Below, one piece after another: positions 1 through 6,357 of a DNA stretch of 6,755 nt. The notes below the pieces were generated by a model. The model made no database searches and was not told where the DNA came from. It worked only from the letters and a program-made list of their open reading frames with translations. Each line of letters opens with the position of its first letter. Position 1 is the stretch's first letter. The stretch covers positions 1 through 6,755 of the forward strand of contig SKMT01000211.1 of NCBI GenBank assembly GCA_007120915.1, in the 5' to 3' direction. The position numbers and the translations under genes were made by a program. Source of the stretch: Myxococcales bacterium (GTDB taxonomy: Bacteria; Myxococcota_A; Bradymonadia; Bradymonadales; Bradymonadaceae).

Positions 1-15
1 GACTGCGGCGAAGAC

Positions 16-47
16 TCGACACCGGCGCCACCGGTGTCGACATTTTT
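16..47 (+). terminator. Rho-independent terminator of an upstream gene
   Basis: A perfect 10-base-pair stem (16-25 with 31-40, arms TCGACACCGG and CCGGTGTCGA) closes a five-base loop at 26-30. Two bases after it comes a run of five T (43-47). This is the classic intrinsic terminator shape on the plus strand. It suggests that a plus-strand gene ends just left of the window and that the gene at 86 starts its own transcription unit, although the remaining gap of about 40 bases leaves little room for a full promoter outside the hairpin. Confidence 0.75.
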
Positions 48-85
48 GCCGAGAAATCACCACAACCGCTTCAGGGGGGGATGGC

Positions 86-1429
86 ATGGCAACCACGATC
101 GGGGAACGAATGCATCAATGGGCGGCGGACCTGTTTGACGTCCCGCGCAGTCTCACCGGCGACGGGGTGCGCCACACCCTGGGCTATCTTCAGGATTTGG
201 TCCCGCAACTACAGGTATGCGAGGTGCCCACAGGTACCCCGGCGTTCGACTGGGAAGTGCCCGAAGAATGGAACGTCAACGAGGCGTATATCGTCACCCC
301 CGACGGCGACAAAATCGCCGACTTCAGCGAACACACCCTCCATCTCGTCGGCTATTCGGTTCCCGTCGACACCACGCTGACGCTCGATGAGTTACAGGAC
401 CATCTGTACTCGATTCCCGAGCAACCTGACGCCATCCCCTATGTGACCTCCTACTACAAGCGGCGCTGGGGGTTTTGCCTGTCGCATCGCCAGCGCGAAC
501 AACTCCAGCCCGGCGAATACCGGGCGGTGATCCGCTCGTCGCTTCAACCCGGTCATCTCACCTATGCCGACGCGGTCATCCCCGGTGAGACAGACCGGGA
601 GATCTTGTTCTCCACCGACATCTGCCACCCCTCGATGGCCAACAACGAGCTGTCCGGGCCCGTCGTCGCCACCGCCCTGGCCCGCTGGATCGCCGGGTTA
701 AAACAACGCCGGTACACCTACCGGTTCGTCTTCGTGCCCGAGACCATCGGCTCTATCGTCTATCTGTCGCGTCATCTCGAAAAGATGCAGCAAAAAACGG
801 ACGCCGGCTTCCAGTTGACCTGCTGCGGAGACACACGCACCGTCTCGTTTATGCCCTCCCGCAACGGAGATACCCTGGCAGACCGTGTCGCCACCCACGT
901 GCTCGACTGGCACACTGACGACTACGACGCCTACAGCTTTCTGGACCGCGGCAGCGACGAGCGACAGTACTGCCACGCCAACGTCGATCTGCCGGTGGTC
1001 TCCATCATGCGCTCGAAGTACCGCAACTACCCGGAGTACCACACCTCTCTGGACGACCTGGACTTCATCTCGGCGAAGGGGCTGTCGGAGACGCTCGAGC
1101 TTTACAAGAAGTGCGTGCACATCCTGGAGCACAACGACAATCCGGTCGCCCGGTTTCCCTGCGAGCCTCAGCTCGGGCGCCGCGGGCTCTACCCCACCCT
1201 CAGCACCCGGGGCAGCGGCCAGACGGTTCGCGACATCAAGAATCTGCTCACCTACGCCGACGGCACCCGCGATCTGATCGACATCGCCGAGACCATCGAG
1301 GTGGCCTGCGACGAACTGATTGGCACCTACCGGCGGCTCATCGACAAGGGCGTGCTTCTGCCGGGTGAGGCCGCCGGGGGTGGCGGCCCGCATCAGCGGC
1401 GACTGCCGCTTGCTCCGGCTGCCCGGTAA
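86..1429 (+). CDS. DUF4910/COG4310 aminopeptidase-like protein with C-terminal winged helix
   Basis: This 447-residue protein looks like the DUF4910/DUF2172 (COG4310) family, zinc-peptidase-fold proteins related to M28 aminopeptidases and often found in polysaccharide or secondary-metabolite clusters. Their substrate is generally unknown. Visible family motifs are CHPSMANNELSGP (180-192), PETIGS (218-223), GSDERQYC (289-296) and YPEYHTSLDDLDF (315-327). H181, E219, D291 and H319 are the likely metal-binding or catalytic positions. Residues about 384-424 (IKNLLTYADGTRDLIDIAE onwards) match the small winged-helix-like domain that ends these proteins. There is no signal peptide, so it should be cytoplasmic. 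The ATG at 86 is preceded by a seven-G ribosome binding site at 74-80 with five-base spacing; an ATG at 81 lies in another frame and is too close to that site. The last 20 or so residues are Gly/Pro/Arg-rich and probably disordered. A role in trimming or deprotecting an aminoacylated product is inferred only from the neighbours. Confidence 0.85.
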   Translation: MATTIGERMHQWAADLFDVPRSLTGDGVRHTLGYLQDLVPQLQVCEVPTGTPAFDWEVPEEWNVNEAYIVTPDGDKIADFSEHTLHLVGYSVPVDTTLTLDELQDHLYSIPEQPDAIPYVTSYYKRRWGFCLSHRQREQLQPGEYRAVIRSSLQPGHLTYADAVIPGETDREILFSTDICHPSMANNELSGPVVATALARWIAGLKQRRYTYRFVFVPETIGSIVYLSRHLEKMQQKTDAGFQLTCCGDTRTVSFMPSRNGDTLADRVATHVLDWHTDDYDAYSFLDRGSDERQYCHANVDLPVVSIMRSKYRNYPEYHTSLDDLDFISAKGLSETLELYKKCVHILEHNDNPVARFPCEPQLGRRGLYPTLSTRGSGQTVRDIKNLLTYADGTRDLIDIAETIEVACDELIGTYRRLIDKGVLLPGEAAGGGGPHQRRLPLAPAAR

Positions 1430-1445
1430 CATCAGCCTCCTACAT

Positions 1446-1490
1446 CCTCCCCCGACGGGAACCGGCGGGGGAGGTGTTCGCGAAGCGAAC
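1446..1490. repeat. Two adjacent hairpins between convergent genes (REP-like or bidirectional terminator)
   Basis: The gap between the two converging genes holds two palindromes. The first pairs CCTCCCCCG (1446-1454) with CGGGGGAGG (1466-1474). Its loop can pair further, CGG with CCG around GAA (1456-1464). The second pairs GTTCGC (1476-1481) with GCGAAC (1485-1490) around GAA. G-rich sequence resembling the first stem follows (1491-1500). No T run follows on either strand, so a standard intrinsic terminator is not supported. The arrangement resembles short palindromic intergenic repeats that are dispersed in many GC-rich genomes. The hairpins may still slow polymerase or protect both 3' ends. 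Confidence 0.55.
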
Positions 1491-1504
1491 GGAGGGGGCG
1501 GGTG

Positions 1505-2887
1505 TCAGTCCAACCACTCGCGAACCTCAAACAGCCCCGCCCCGTCGCGGTGGGCCGGTCCGGTCCACCGAAACGGATAAGTGCGGCTTTCGGCGACATC
1601 GTAGATCGTCCACATATTCCAGCTATCACTGAACATCAGCCGCCACTCGGCGCTGTTGAGCCCGTCGTCCTCGTTGCCCTCCATCTCGTTGATCGCCGAC
1701 TCGGTGATGGCGTCCATGTGAGGATTATCGCCCAGTTCTTCGGTGTCCTGCGCATGGCTGAAGGCAATCGGCGCATGGTTGCCTCGTGGGATGGCCACAC
1801 CCACGTTGCCCTCTTCATGCCTGGCATTAGAGAACCGAAGTTGAGAGCCCAGCCCCCCTACCCGACCTCCGGGAGAATCAAACCGGCGGATCGCGTTACC
1901 TCCCACGTGCATGTCTCTTAGCGATCCGGACCTGGGGATCTGAGCGCCGGACTCCACATACAATCCCAGCGTCGTCGTTGCCGCCGCGTTGCTGGTGGCT
2001 TTAAATGATGGAAACTCGCTTTCGTTTTGAACCGTCGGTGAGACATAGGTGTTGCCCAGAAATGATTCATCCACGATGCCGCCCCCGCCGCGCACATCGA
2101 TGCCGGTAAACAAACCAGCATTGGAGTCTCGGCTCTGCACGTGCATGCCTTTGTGAAAGTTGCGTTGCAGCACGATGCGGCTCCACTGCTGCATGTTGAC
2201 GTTGGCATCGGGCAGATCGTCGGCTCTGGTGTGAGCTCTGATCCCGGTGCCCATCCGTCGGATATAGAGGTTGTCGAGCCGCGCACCGTGAGCGCGCACG
2301 TCGATGCCGATGCCCTCGTGTTCGCGCCCGTCTCGCTGCGGTTCCACGTGCAGATCAGCGATGGAGGAGCGACTGGCTCCGGCATTGAGTCTGATACCGA
2401 CCACATCGTTTTCGACCAGCAGCTTCGAGCCGTTGCCCTCCAGGATGACCCCTTCGTCGATCAGCAGGCCCACGTTGTCGTAGTCTTCGTGGTCGTAGGC
2501 GTCGATGCGCAACCGGGCGTTTGTCGGCAACTCGTAGGGCACGCCCATCCCCACCGCTTCGTCCAGTTCGTCGATTTCGCCCTGCAATACTTCGGTGACC
2601 GACTCCTCGCCGGTGATATCGATGCAGGTGCCCCCCTGGGTGCAGCCGTAACCCTCTTCGCAATCCGAATTACCGCTGCAACTACCATCATCGACCTCGT
2701 CATCTTCATCGTCACCAGACGGTGGCCCACCTGTATGGCCCTCGCGGTGGTGAGCCTGTGCAACGTTGATAAACCCATCGCCCTCCTCGGCGTGGTCATC
2801 GCCCACATCGTAATCAGATGTACCGTGACAGCCGATTGCCAACACAAGCACGGCGAACACAGAAACTACCGCCAGAATCGCGCGCAT
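1505..2887 (-). CDS. Predicted secreted lipoprotein with Cys-rich motif and beta-helix-like domain
   Basis: The chosen start (ATG at 2887-2885) gives 460 residues. It is preceded by a GGGGGGA ribosome binding site and opens with a lipoprotein signal: MRA, a hydrophobic stretch, then the lipobox LAIGC with lipidated Cys20. An in-frame start 33 codons upstream (2986) would bury this signal. Residues 21-70 are a polar, strongly acidic linker. Cys70, 76, 82 and 88 are spaced exactly six apart (CSGNSDCEEGYGCTQGGTC), a motif style common in surface proteins of Myxococcota-like bacteria. Residues about 125-350 have recurring short V/I/L-rich strands with G/N turns (VGLLIDEGVILEGNGSKLLVEND, VVGIRLNAG, IGIDVRAHGARLDNLYIRR, GLFTGIDVRGGGGI), suggesting a right-handed parallel beta-helix as in pectate-lyase-like and glycan-binding proteins. 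No catalytic residues can be assigned. The C-terminal 80 residues contain Trp-rich strands (WRLMFSDSWNMWTIYDV). It runs against its neighbours and reads as less GC-rich, so it may be a separate insertion. Confidence 0.8.
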   Translation of the reverse strand: MRAILAVVSVFAVLVLAIGCHGTSDYDVGDDHAEEGDGFINVAQAHHREGHTGGPPSGDDEDDEVDDGSCSGNSDCEEGYGCTQGGTCIDITGEESVTEVLQGEIDELDEAVGMGVPYELPTNARLRIDAYDHEDYDNVGLLIDEGVILEGNGSKLLVENDVVGIRLNAGASRSSIADLHVEPQRDGREHEGIGIDVRAHGARLDNLYIRRMGTGIRAHTRADDLPDANVNMQQWSRIVLQRNFHKGMHVQSRDSNAGLFTGIDVRGGGGIVDESFLGNTYVSPTVQNESEFPSFKATSNAAATTTLGLYVESGAQIPRSGSLRDMHVGGNAIRRFDSPGGRVGGLGSQLRFSNARHEEGNVGVAIPRGNHAPIAFSHAQDTEELGDNPHMDAITESAINEMEGNEDDGLNSAEWRLMFSDSWNMWTIYDVAESRTYPFRWTGPAHRDGAGLFEVREWLD

Positions 2888-2921
2888 AAATCCCCCCGAA
2901 AAGTAAGAAGTTCGTCGACCA

Positions 2922-2938
2922 ATACAGCGTGATACAGC
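2922..2938. promoter_or_regulatory. Helically phased direct repeat ATACAGC upstream of the lipoprotein gene
   Basis: ATACAGC occurs at 2922-2928 and again at 2932-2938, exactly ten bases (one helical turn) apart and about 35-51 bases upstream of the lipoprotein start. The placement fits a regulator binding site or core promoter overlap. With only two seven-base copies, chance cannot be excluded. Confidence 0.25.
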
Positions 2939-3022
2939 CGTACACAAAGCTAACCACTGCTTGTGTGGGCGCCACCACGACCACACTACCTCACGATGAT
3001 TTCGACGTTCCGGTGTTTTCGC

Positions 3023-3098
3023 GCACCTCCGAACCCCGAACTCCCTCCGGCCGGCGGCCTACGGTCGGTCGGGGCTACGATCGGGCGAACGCACCTCC
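3023..3098 (+). repeat. 76-base inverted repeat, left arm
   Basis: This segment matches the reverse complement of 5060-5135 at 72 of 76 positions, without gaps. The four differences fall at 3033, 3080, 3088 and 3092. The arm starts and ends with the same octamer GCACCTCC (3023-3030 and 3091-3098), enclosing a 60-base core. Inside, CCCCGA (3034-3039) and TCGGGG (3069-3074) are complementary, and CCGGCCGG with TCGGTCGG can pair allowing G-T wobbles, so the core is itself an imperfect palindrome. It encodes nothing recognisable. It may be a dispersed REP/MITE-like element or an arm of a larger unit flanking the adenylation gene. Confidence 0.85.
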
Positions 3099-3188
3099 AC
3101 GGGTTTGTCGCACGACCTCACGACCCCGCGACCATTCGGGGTTTCACCACCGTCGTCCGATGGGCCGAAGGCGCCATCGCTGTTCGTG

Positions 3189-3213
3189 TCGGGCGCTGGA
3201 ACTACGCGCCCGA
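3189..3213. repeat. Intergenic 8-base-pair hairpin
   Basis: TCGGGCGC (3189-3196) and GCGCCCGA (3206-3213) form a perfect stem with a nine-base loop. No T run follows, and it lies about 200 bases before the adenylation start. It could be an operator or an mRNA leader structure, or simply GC-rich chance pairing. Confidence 0.3.
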
Positions 3214-3410
3214 ATCTGCTCGGGAGCCACGGTCGCGTCGCCCACGGGCCTATGCCGGGTCTTGGTGATATCGACATCACAGCCAGAAGTACCCGGTAAA
3301 GGCACCCTGCGCGGAGTCCTCTTCGTCACGAACTCGACACTTGCTCCACGATGTTCAGATTTAGTCGGTAGCCCAGCATTGCCACGAGCAGACACCACAG
3401 GGGGAGTTCA

Positions 3411-5000
3411 ATGCCATCGCTACTTCGGGGGTTCACACAATCGGTGGAGACGAATCCGGATCGGCCGGCGCTTCAGCTCGACGAGCACTGCTACAGCTAC
3501 GCAGAACTCGCCGAAGTCGGCGCCACCATCGCCGATGCGATCGGCGATGTTGCCCCTACCCGGGGGCCACTGGCCGGGGTGTTCGCCGCCAACAGCCTGA
3601 CCGCCTACGCCGGGGTCATCGGTATACTCGCCGCTGGACGGGGCTACGTGCCGGTGCACCCCGAGTTTCCACCGCAGCGCATCCGCGATGTGGTCGACCG
3701 CTCCGGCGTCGACGTTCTGGTAGTGGGCCAGGAGGCGCTGGAAGGGTTGAACACGGTGCTCGAACAGCGTGCGAGCCCTCTGGCGGTGATCGCACCGCAG
3801 ATCGATGATCTGGGCCCCTGGGCACGCCGGCATCCACGCCACCGATTCCTGTCCGCCGGCGCGCTACGACACCACCGCCCTCCTCTCGAGTTGCCCCAGG
3901 TCGCCGGCGACGACACCGCCTATCTGCTCTTTACCTCCGGGTCCACGGGAACCCCCAAGGGGGTGCCGGTGACCCACAGAAACGCTCGCGCCTATGTCGA
4001 TTACATCTGCCACGCCTACGGCATCGAGCCCGATGACCGCGTCTCCCAGACCTTCAAGCTGGCCTTCGATCTGTCGGTGCACGACATCTTCACCACCTGG
4101 TCGGCCGGCGCCTGTCTGTATCCGCTGGCAAAACGCCACCGCATGGCCCCGGGCCGGTTTATTCGTGAACACGAACTGACGAGGTGGTTCAGCGTGCCTA
4201 CCCTGGCGATGACGATGGACCGGTTTCGCCAACTGAAACCAAACGCCTTTCCCAGCCTTCGCACCAGTCTGTTCTGCGGCGAACCACTGCCGGCGTCTAT
4301 CGCCGACAAATGGGCCGACGCCGCGCCCAACTCCACGGTGGACAACCTCTACGGGCCCACGGAGGCGACCATCGCCATCACCGCCTACCGCTGGGATGAC
4401 ACCGACTGCCCCGACGACTGTGTCAACGGGGTTGTGCCCATCGGCCGGGCATTTCCCGGCCAGAAAGCGATGGTCGTCGACGACGAAATGCAGCCCGTAG
4501 AACCGGGTGAGATCGGCGAGCTGCTTCTGGCGGGCTCCCAGTTGACCCCGGGCTACTGGAAAGCCCCCGGGATCACCCGTGATCGCTACGTGTACCTGCA
4601 ACACACCGGTGATCGGCGCTGGTACCGCACCGGCGATCTGGTGCACCGCGACCAACGGGGTTGTCTGCACTTTGTGGGCCGCGTCGACGATCAGGTCCAG
4701 ATCCAGGGCCACCGGGTGGAGTTGACCGAAATTGACCATGCCCTTCGCGAGGGCTGCGGCCACGACATGGCCGTCAGCGTCGCCTGGCCATGTGAGGCCG
4801 ACGAAGTCGGCGGCGTCGTCGGCTTCGTCGCCGGCGATGCCAATGCAGACACGCAGAAGTTGACCGACCACTGCCGCCGCTGTCTACCCGACTACATGGT
4901 CCCCTCCCGGATCGTGCAACTTCAGGATCTGCCGCGAAACACCAGCGGCAAGATCGATCGCACCGAGCTGACACGCATGCTCGACGACGGGGAGGTTTAA
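3411..5000 (+). CDS. Stand-alone amino-acid adenylation enzyme (DltA-like carrier protein ligase)
   Basis: This 529-residue ANL-superfamily enzyme should activate an amino acid with ATP and load it on a phosphopantetheinyl carrier, most likely the one encoded at 6021. All core motifs are intact: LLFTSGSTGTPKG (A3, 172-184), FDLSVHDIF (A4, 219-227), NLYGPTEAT (A5, 312-320), YRTGDL (A7, 405-410), GRVDDQVQIQGHRVEL (A8, 423-438) and NTSGKID (A10, 510-516), with catalytic Lys514. Its length is that of a lone adenylation domain, with no attached carrier or condensation domain. Asp220 at the amine-anchoring position argues for an alpha-amino acid rather than a fatty or aryl acid. The pocket read by eye is D-L-H-S-L-C-L-I-A-K. 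The FCGEPLP segment places Cys289 where DltA has the cysteine implicated in D-Ala selection, so D-Ala or another small amino acid is plausible but unproven. A GGGGGAG ribosome binding site ends four bases before the ATG. The gene stands alone between the inverted-repeat arms. Confidence 0.9.
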   Translation: MPSLLRGFTQSVETNPDRPALQLDEHCYSYAELAEVGATIADAIGDVAPTRGPLAGVFAANSLTAYAGVIGILAAGRGYVPVHPEFPPQRIRDVVDRSGVDVLVVGQEALEGLNTVLEQRASPLAVIAPQIDDLGPWARRHPRHRFLSAGALRHHRPPLELPQVAGDDTAYLLFTSGSTGTPKGVPVTHRNARAYVDYICHAYGIEPDDRVSQTFKLAFDLSVHDIFTTWSAGACLYPLAKRHRMAPGRFIREHELTRWFSVPTLAMTMDRFRQLKPNAFPSLRTSLFCGEPLPASIADKWADAAPNSTVDNLYGPTEATIAITAYRWDDTDCPDDCVNGVVPIGRAFPGQKAMVVDDEMQPVEPGEIGELLLAGSQLTPGYWKAPGITRDRYVYLQHTGDRRWYRTGDLVHRDQRGCLHFVGRVDDQVQIQGHRVELTEIDHALREGCGHDMAVSVAWPCEADEVGGVVGFVAGDANADTQKLTDHCRRCLPDYMVPSRIVQLQDLPRNTSGKIDRTELTRMLDDGEV

Positions 5001-5056
5001 GGCGCTGGGCGCTAGGCGCTGGGCTCTTGGCGCTGGGTGGTCGGCGGTCGGTAACC
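5001..5056 (+). repeat. 14-base tandem repeat directly after the adenylation stop codon
   Basis: Three units begin with GGCGCTGGG at 5001, 5015 and 5029, each followed by five variable bases. A fourth degenerate unit (GGCGGTCGG) starts at 5043. The first unit abuts the TAA at 4998-5000. Such short GC-rich tandem repeats mutate by slippage and may vary in copy number between strains. The array has no open frame continuing the upstream protein, and no obvious terminator is present. Confidence 0.75.
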
Positions 5057-5059
5057 ATC

Positions 5060-5135
5060 GGAGGTTCGTCCGCCCGAGCGTAGCCCCGACCGACCGTAGG
5101 CCGCCGGCCGGAGGGAGTTCGGGGATCGGAGGTGC
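5060..5135 (-). repeat. 76-base inverted repeat, right arm
   Basis: This arm is the reverse complement of 3023-3098 with four mismatches. It ends in GGAGGTTC (5060-5067) and GGAGGTGC (5128-5135), a one-mismatch version of the direct octamer bordering the other arm. Between the two arms lie 1,961 bases holding only the adenylation gene, part of its upstream region and the 14-base tandem repeat. No obvious target-site duplication is seen in the sequences just outside the two arms (about 3015-3022 and 5136-5143). Confidence 0.85.
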
Positions 5136-5160
5136 TTCAACCTCCGGATCGGTGCTTCAA
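5128..5160 (+). repeat. 20-base-period direct repeat and small hairpin next to the right arm
   Basis: GGTGCTTCAA occurs at 5131-5140 and 5151-5160, exactly 20 bases apart. GGAGGT (5128-5133) can pair with ACCTCC (5140-5145) around a six-base loop. The sequence looks like a partial duplication of the edge of the inverted-repeat arm. It sits 70 bases before the acetyltransferase start and might overlap its promoter. Confidence 0.45.
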
Positions 5161-5230
5161 CTCCGAATGACGAACAAGGGCGCTGAGGTAAAACGATCTC
5201 ATTCGTAACAACCGTGGGGAGGTATCCGCC

Positions 5231-6031
5231 GTGCGAAGTTTCAGCCGTAGTGATCTCGAAGCGACGCTTCGCTCCACCGGCATCGGCCGGGGCAGCCTGG
5301 TGTTCGTACACAGCAGTCTCTTTCAACTCGGCAGGCCCGAAGAGGCGCCGATCAAGCAGTTGCCCCGACTACTCTATCAGACTCTGCGGCGCATCATCGG
5401 CGACGGAGGCACCGTGGCGGTTCCAACATTTAACTTCGACTTCTGCCGCGGCGAGACTTTCGACCGCCAGCACACCCCCTCGGAGGGGATGGGCGCATTC
5501 TCGGAGTATATTCGCAAACGGCCGGAGGCGCGCCGATCGCCCCACCCGATGCAGTCGATCGCCGCCGTCGGTGCCCGCGCCGGTGAGCTGTGTGGGCGCG
5601 ACACCCCCGGCGCCTTCGACGACCGGTCCAGCTTCGACGCGCTGTTCGACTACGACGCGCAGATTCTGATGGTCGGCTGCGACATCAACGCCGTCTCCCT
5701 GGTGCACTGGGCAGAGCAGCGCGTGGGTGTGCCCTATCGGTACTTCAAAGAATTTACCGGGCGCTATCGCGACGGCGATCGCATCGAGCGACGCACCTAC
5801 CGGATGTACGCCCGTGACCTGCGCCAGGATCCGGAAGTGCTGGTCTACCCGGTGGGAAAGCAACTTCGCCGCCGAAGCGAGCTGCGTCGGCTGCGCCTTG
5901 GCGCCGGTGTCGTCGAAGCCTGCCGCGCCCGCGACTTCGCTCCCGCCGCGCTGCAACTGCTCAGGCGCGACCCGTCGGCGCTGATTCGCAACAGGCGCCC
6001 CGATCCCGCACGGAGGTCCCATGGCACGTGA
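5231..6031 (+). CDS. AAC(3)-family N-acyltransferase
   Basis: The 266-residue product belongs to the aminoglycoside 3-N-acetyltransferase fold family (Antibiotic_NAT), which transfers acyl groups from CoA or similar thioesters to amines. Signature regions are VFVHSSL (24-30), GDGGTVAVPTF (57-67), RRSPHPMQSIAAVG (101-114) with the conserved HP pair around His105, SSFDALFDYDAQILMVGCDINAVS (133-156), and LVHWAEQ with His159 and Glu162 followed by YRYFKEF (169-175). It is full length for the family. It starts with GTG at 5231, supported by GGGGAGG at 5216-5222 with eight-base spacing. The stop overlaps the carrier protein gene by 11 bases, implying coupled translation. The setting beside a carrier protein and an adenylation enzyme argues for a biosynthetic N-acylation, for example of an amino sugar, rather than antibiotic resistance. 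Whether the donor is acetyl-CoA or the loaded carrier cannot be told from the sequence. The C-terminal 50 residues are Arg-rich. Confidence 0.85.
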   Translation: MRSFSRSDLEATLRSTGIGRGSLVFVHSSLFQLGRPEEAPIKQLPRLLYQTLRRIIGDGGTVAVPTFNFDFCRGETFDRQHTPSEGMGAFSEYIRKRPEARRSPHPMQSIAAVGARAGELCGRDTPGAFDDRSSFDALFDYDAQILMVGCDINAVSLVHWAEQRVGVPYRYFKEFTGRYRDGDRIERRTYRMYARDLRQDPEVLVYPVGKQLRRRSELRRLRLGAGVVEACRARDFAPAALQLLRRDPSALIRNRRPDPARRSHGT

Positions 6032-6329
6032 ACCCGCCAGACATCCCCACTCCGAAACTGCTTCGGCGCGCACCATGGTCGTCGAAGCATTCGAGCCCGC
6101 CCTGGAACGCGCCTCACTGTCGGCCGCCGACCTCGATGACCGATTCAACGTCATCGACGCCGGCGTCGTCGATAGCATCGAATTTCTCGATCTCGTCGCC
6201 GGGCTTGAACAACGCGCCGGCGTACAACTCGATCTGTTCGACGCCGACCCGGACGTACTGACCACCATCGGCGGCTTAGTCTCCCTGCTCGAAGACGCTC
6301 TTCACCCGTCGGCATCCCCCGACCGATGA
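6021..6329 (+). CDS. Acyl/peptidyl carrier protein
   Basis: This small acidic protein of 102 residues has the carrier protein signature GVVDSIEFLDLVAGLE (48-63). Ser52 is the predicted attachment point for 4'-phosphopantetheine, and the hydrophobic helix-2 pattern follows it. About 18 N-terminal residues precede the four-helix domain, and a short Pro/Ser tail ends it. The ATG at 6021 has GGAGG at 6012-6016, so the site lies inside the preceding gene; the 11-base overlap suggests translational coupling and matched expression with the acyltransferase. Presence beside a free-standing adenylation enzyme suggests it carries an aminoacyl group, as DltC or BtrI-type carriers do. An ordinary fatty-acid role is unlikely in this context but not excluded. 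No phosphopantetheinyl transferase gene is visible in the window, so activation must come from elsewhere. Confidence 0.88.
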   Translation: MAREPARHPHSETASARTMVVEAFEPALERASLSAADLDDRFNVIDAGVVDSIEFLDLVAGLEQRAGVQLDLFDADPDVLTTIGGLVSLLEDALHPSASPDR

Positions 6330-6357
6330 TTTCTCACTGGCCAACGGAGGTTGCCCG

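Larger units (their letters stand above)
2888..3410. other. Long intergenic region between divergent genes
   Basis: These 523 bases separate the starts of the lipoprotein gene (minus) and the adenylation gene (plus), so both promoters should lie here. No convincing -35/-10 pair was found by eye for either gene. Contents are a 10-base-phased direct repeat (2922-2938), the left arm of the 76-base inverted repeat (3023-3098), a perfect 8-base-pair hairpin (3189-3213) and the GGGGGAG ribosome binding site of the adenylation gene (3400-3406). Open frames crossing the region do not resemble any known protein and lack good start signals. Confidence 0.6.

Noticed and set aside
81..380. Alternative start at the ATG at 81
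   Set aside because: It is in a different frame, immediately next to the G run, and gives a short unrecognisable protein. The ATG at 86 has proper spacing and yields the family protein.
698..1432. Minus-strand open frame opposite the aminopeptidase-like gene
   Set aside because: It is antisense to clear DUF4910 motifs, and its product is Val/Gly/Ala-rich without domains.
2888..3000. Sigma-70 promoter for the lipoprotein gene
   Set aside because: The best pair on the minus strand (TTGTGT and TATTGG, 17 bases apart) matches the consensus at only three positions in each hexamer, too weak to report.
2929..3600. Possible 223-residue plus-strand gene crossing the intergenic region
   Set aside because: It reads through the inverted-repeat arm and 190 bases into the adenylation gene in another frame. 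It has no family resemblance and an Arg/Pro/Thr-rich composition typical of out-of-frame GC-rich DNA.
3864..4871. Long minus-strand open frame opposite the adenylation gene
   Set aside because: It is fully antisense to a gene with all core motifs intact. Long antisense frames are expected in GC-rich coding DNA, and the product shows no domain.
5001..5160. CRISPR-like array from the clustered repeats
   Set aside because: The repeats are a 14-base tandem array, one long inverted-repeat arm and a 10-base direct repeat. They differ in sequence and lack regular repeat-spacer alternation or nearby cas genes.
5231..6031. Aminoglycoside resistance gene
   Set aside because: The fold family matches, but tight coupling to a carrier protein gene and proximity to an adenylation enzyme point to a biosynthetic role. 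No resistance context, integron site or insertion sequence is visible.
5369..6268. Long minus-strand open frame opposite the acyltransferase and carrier genes
   Set aside because: It is antisense to two well-supported genes and has no recognisable domain.
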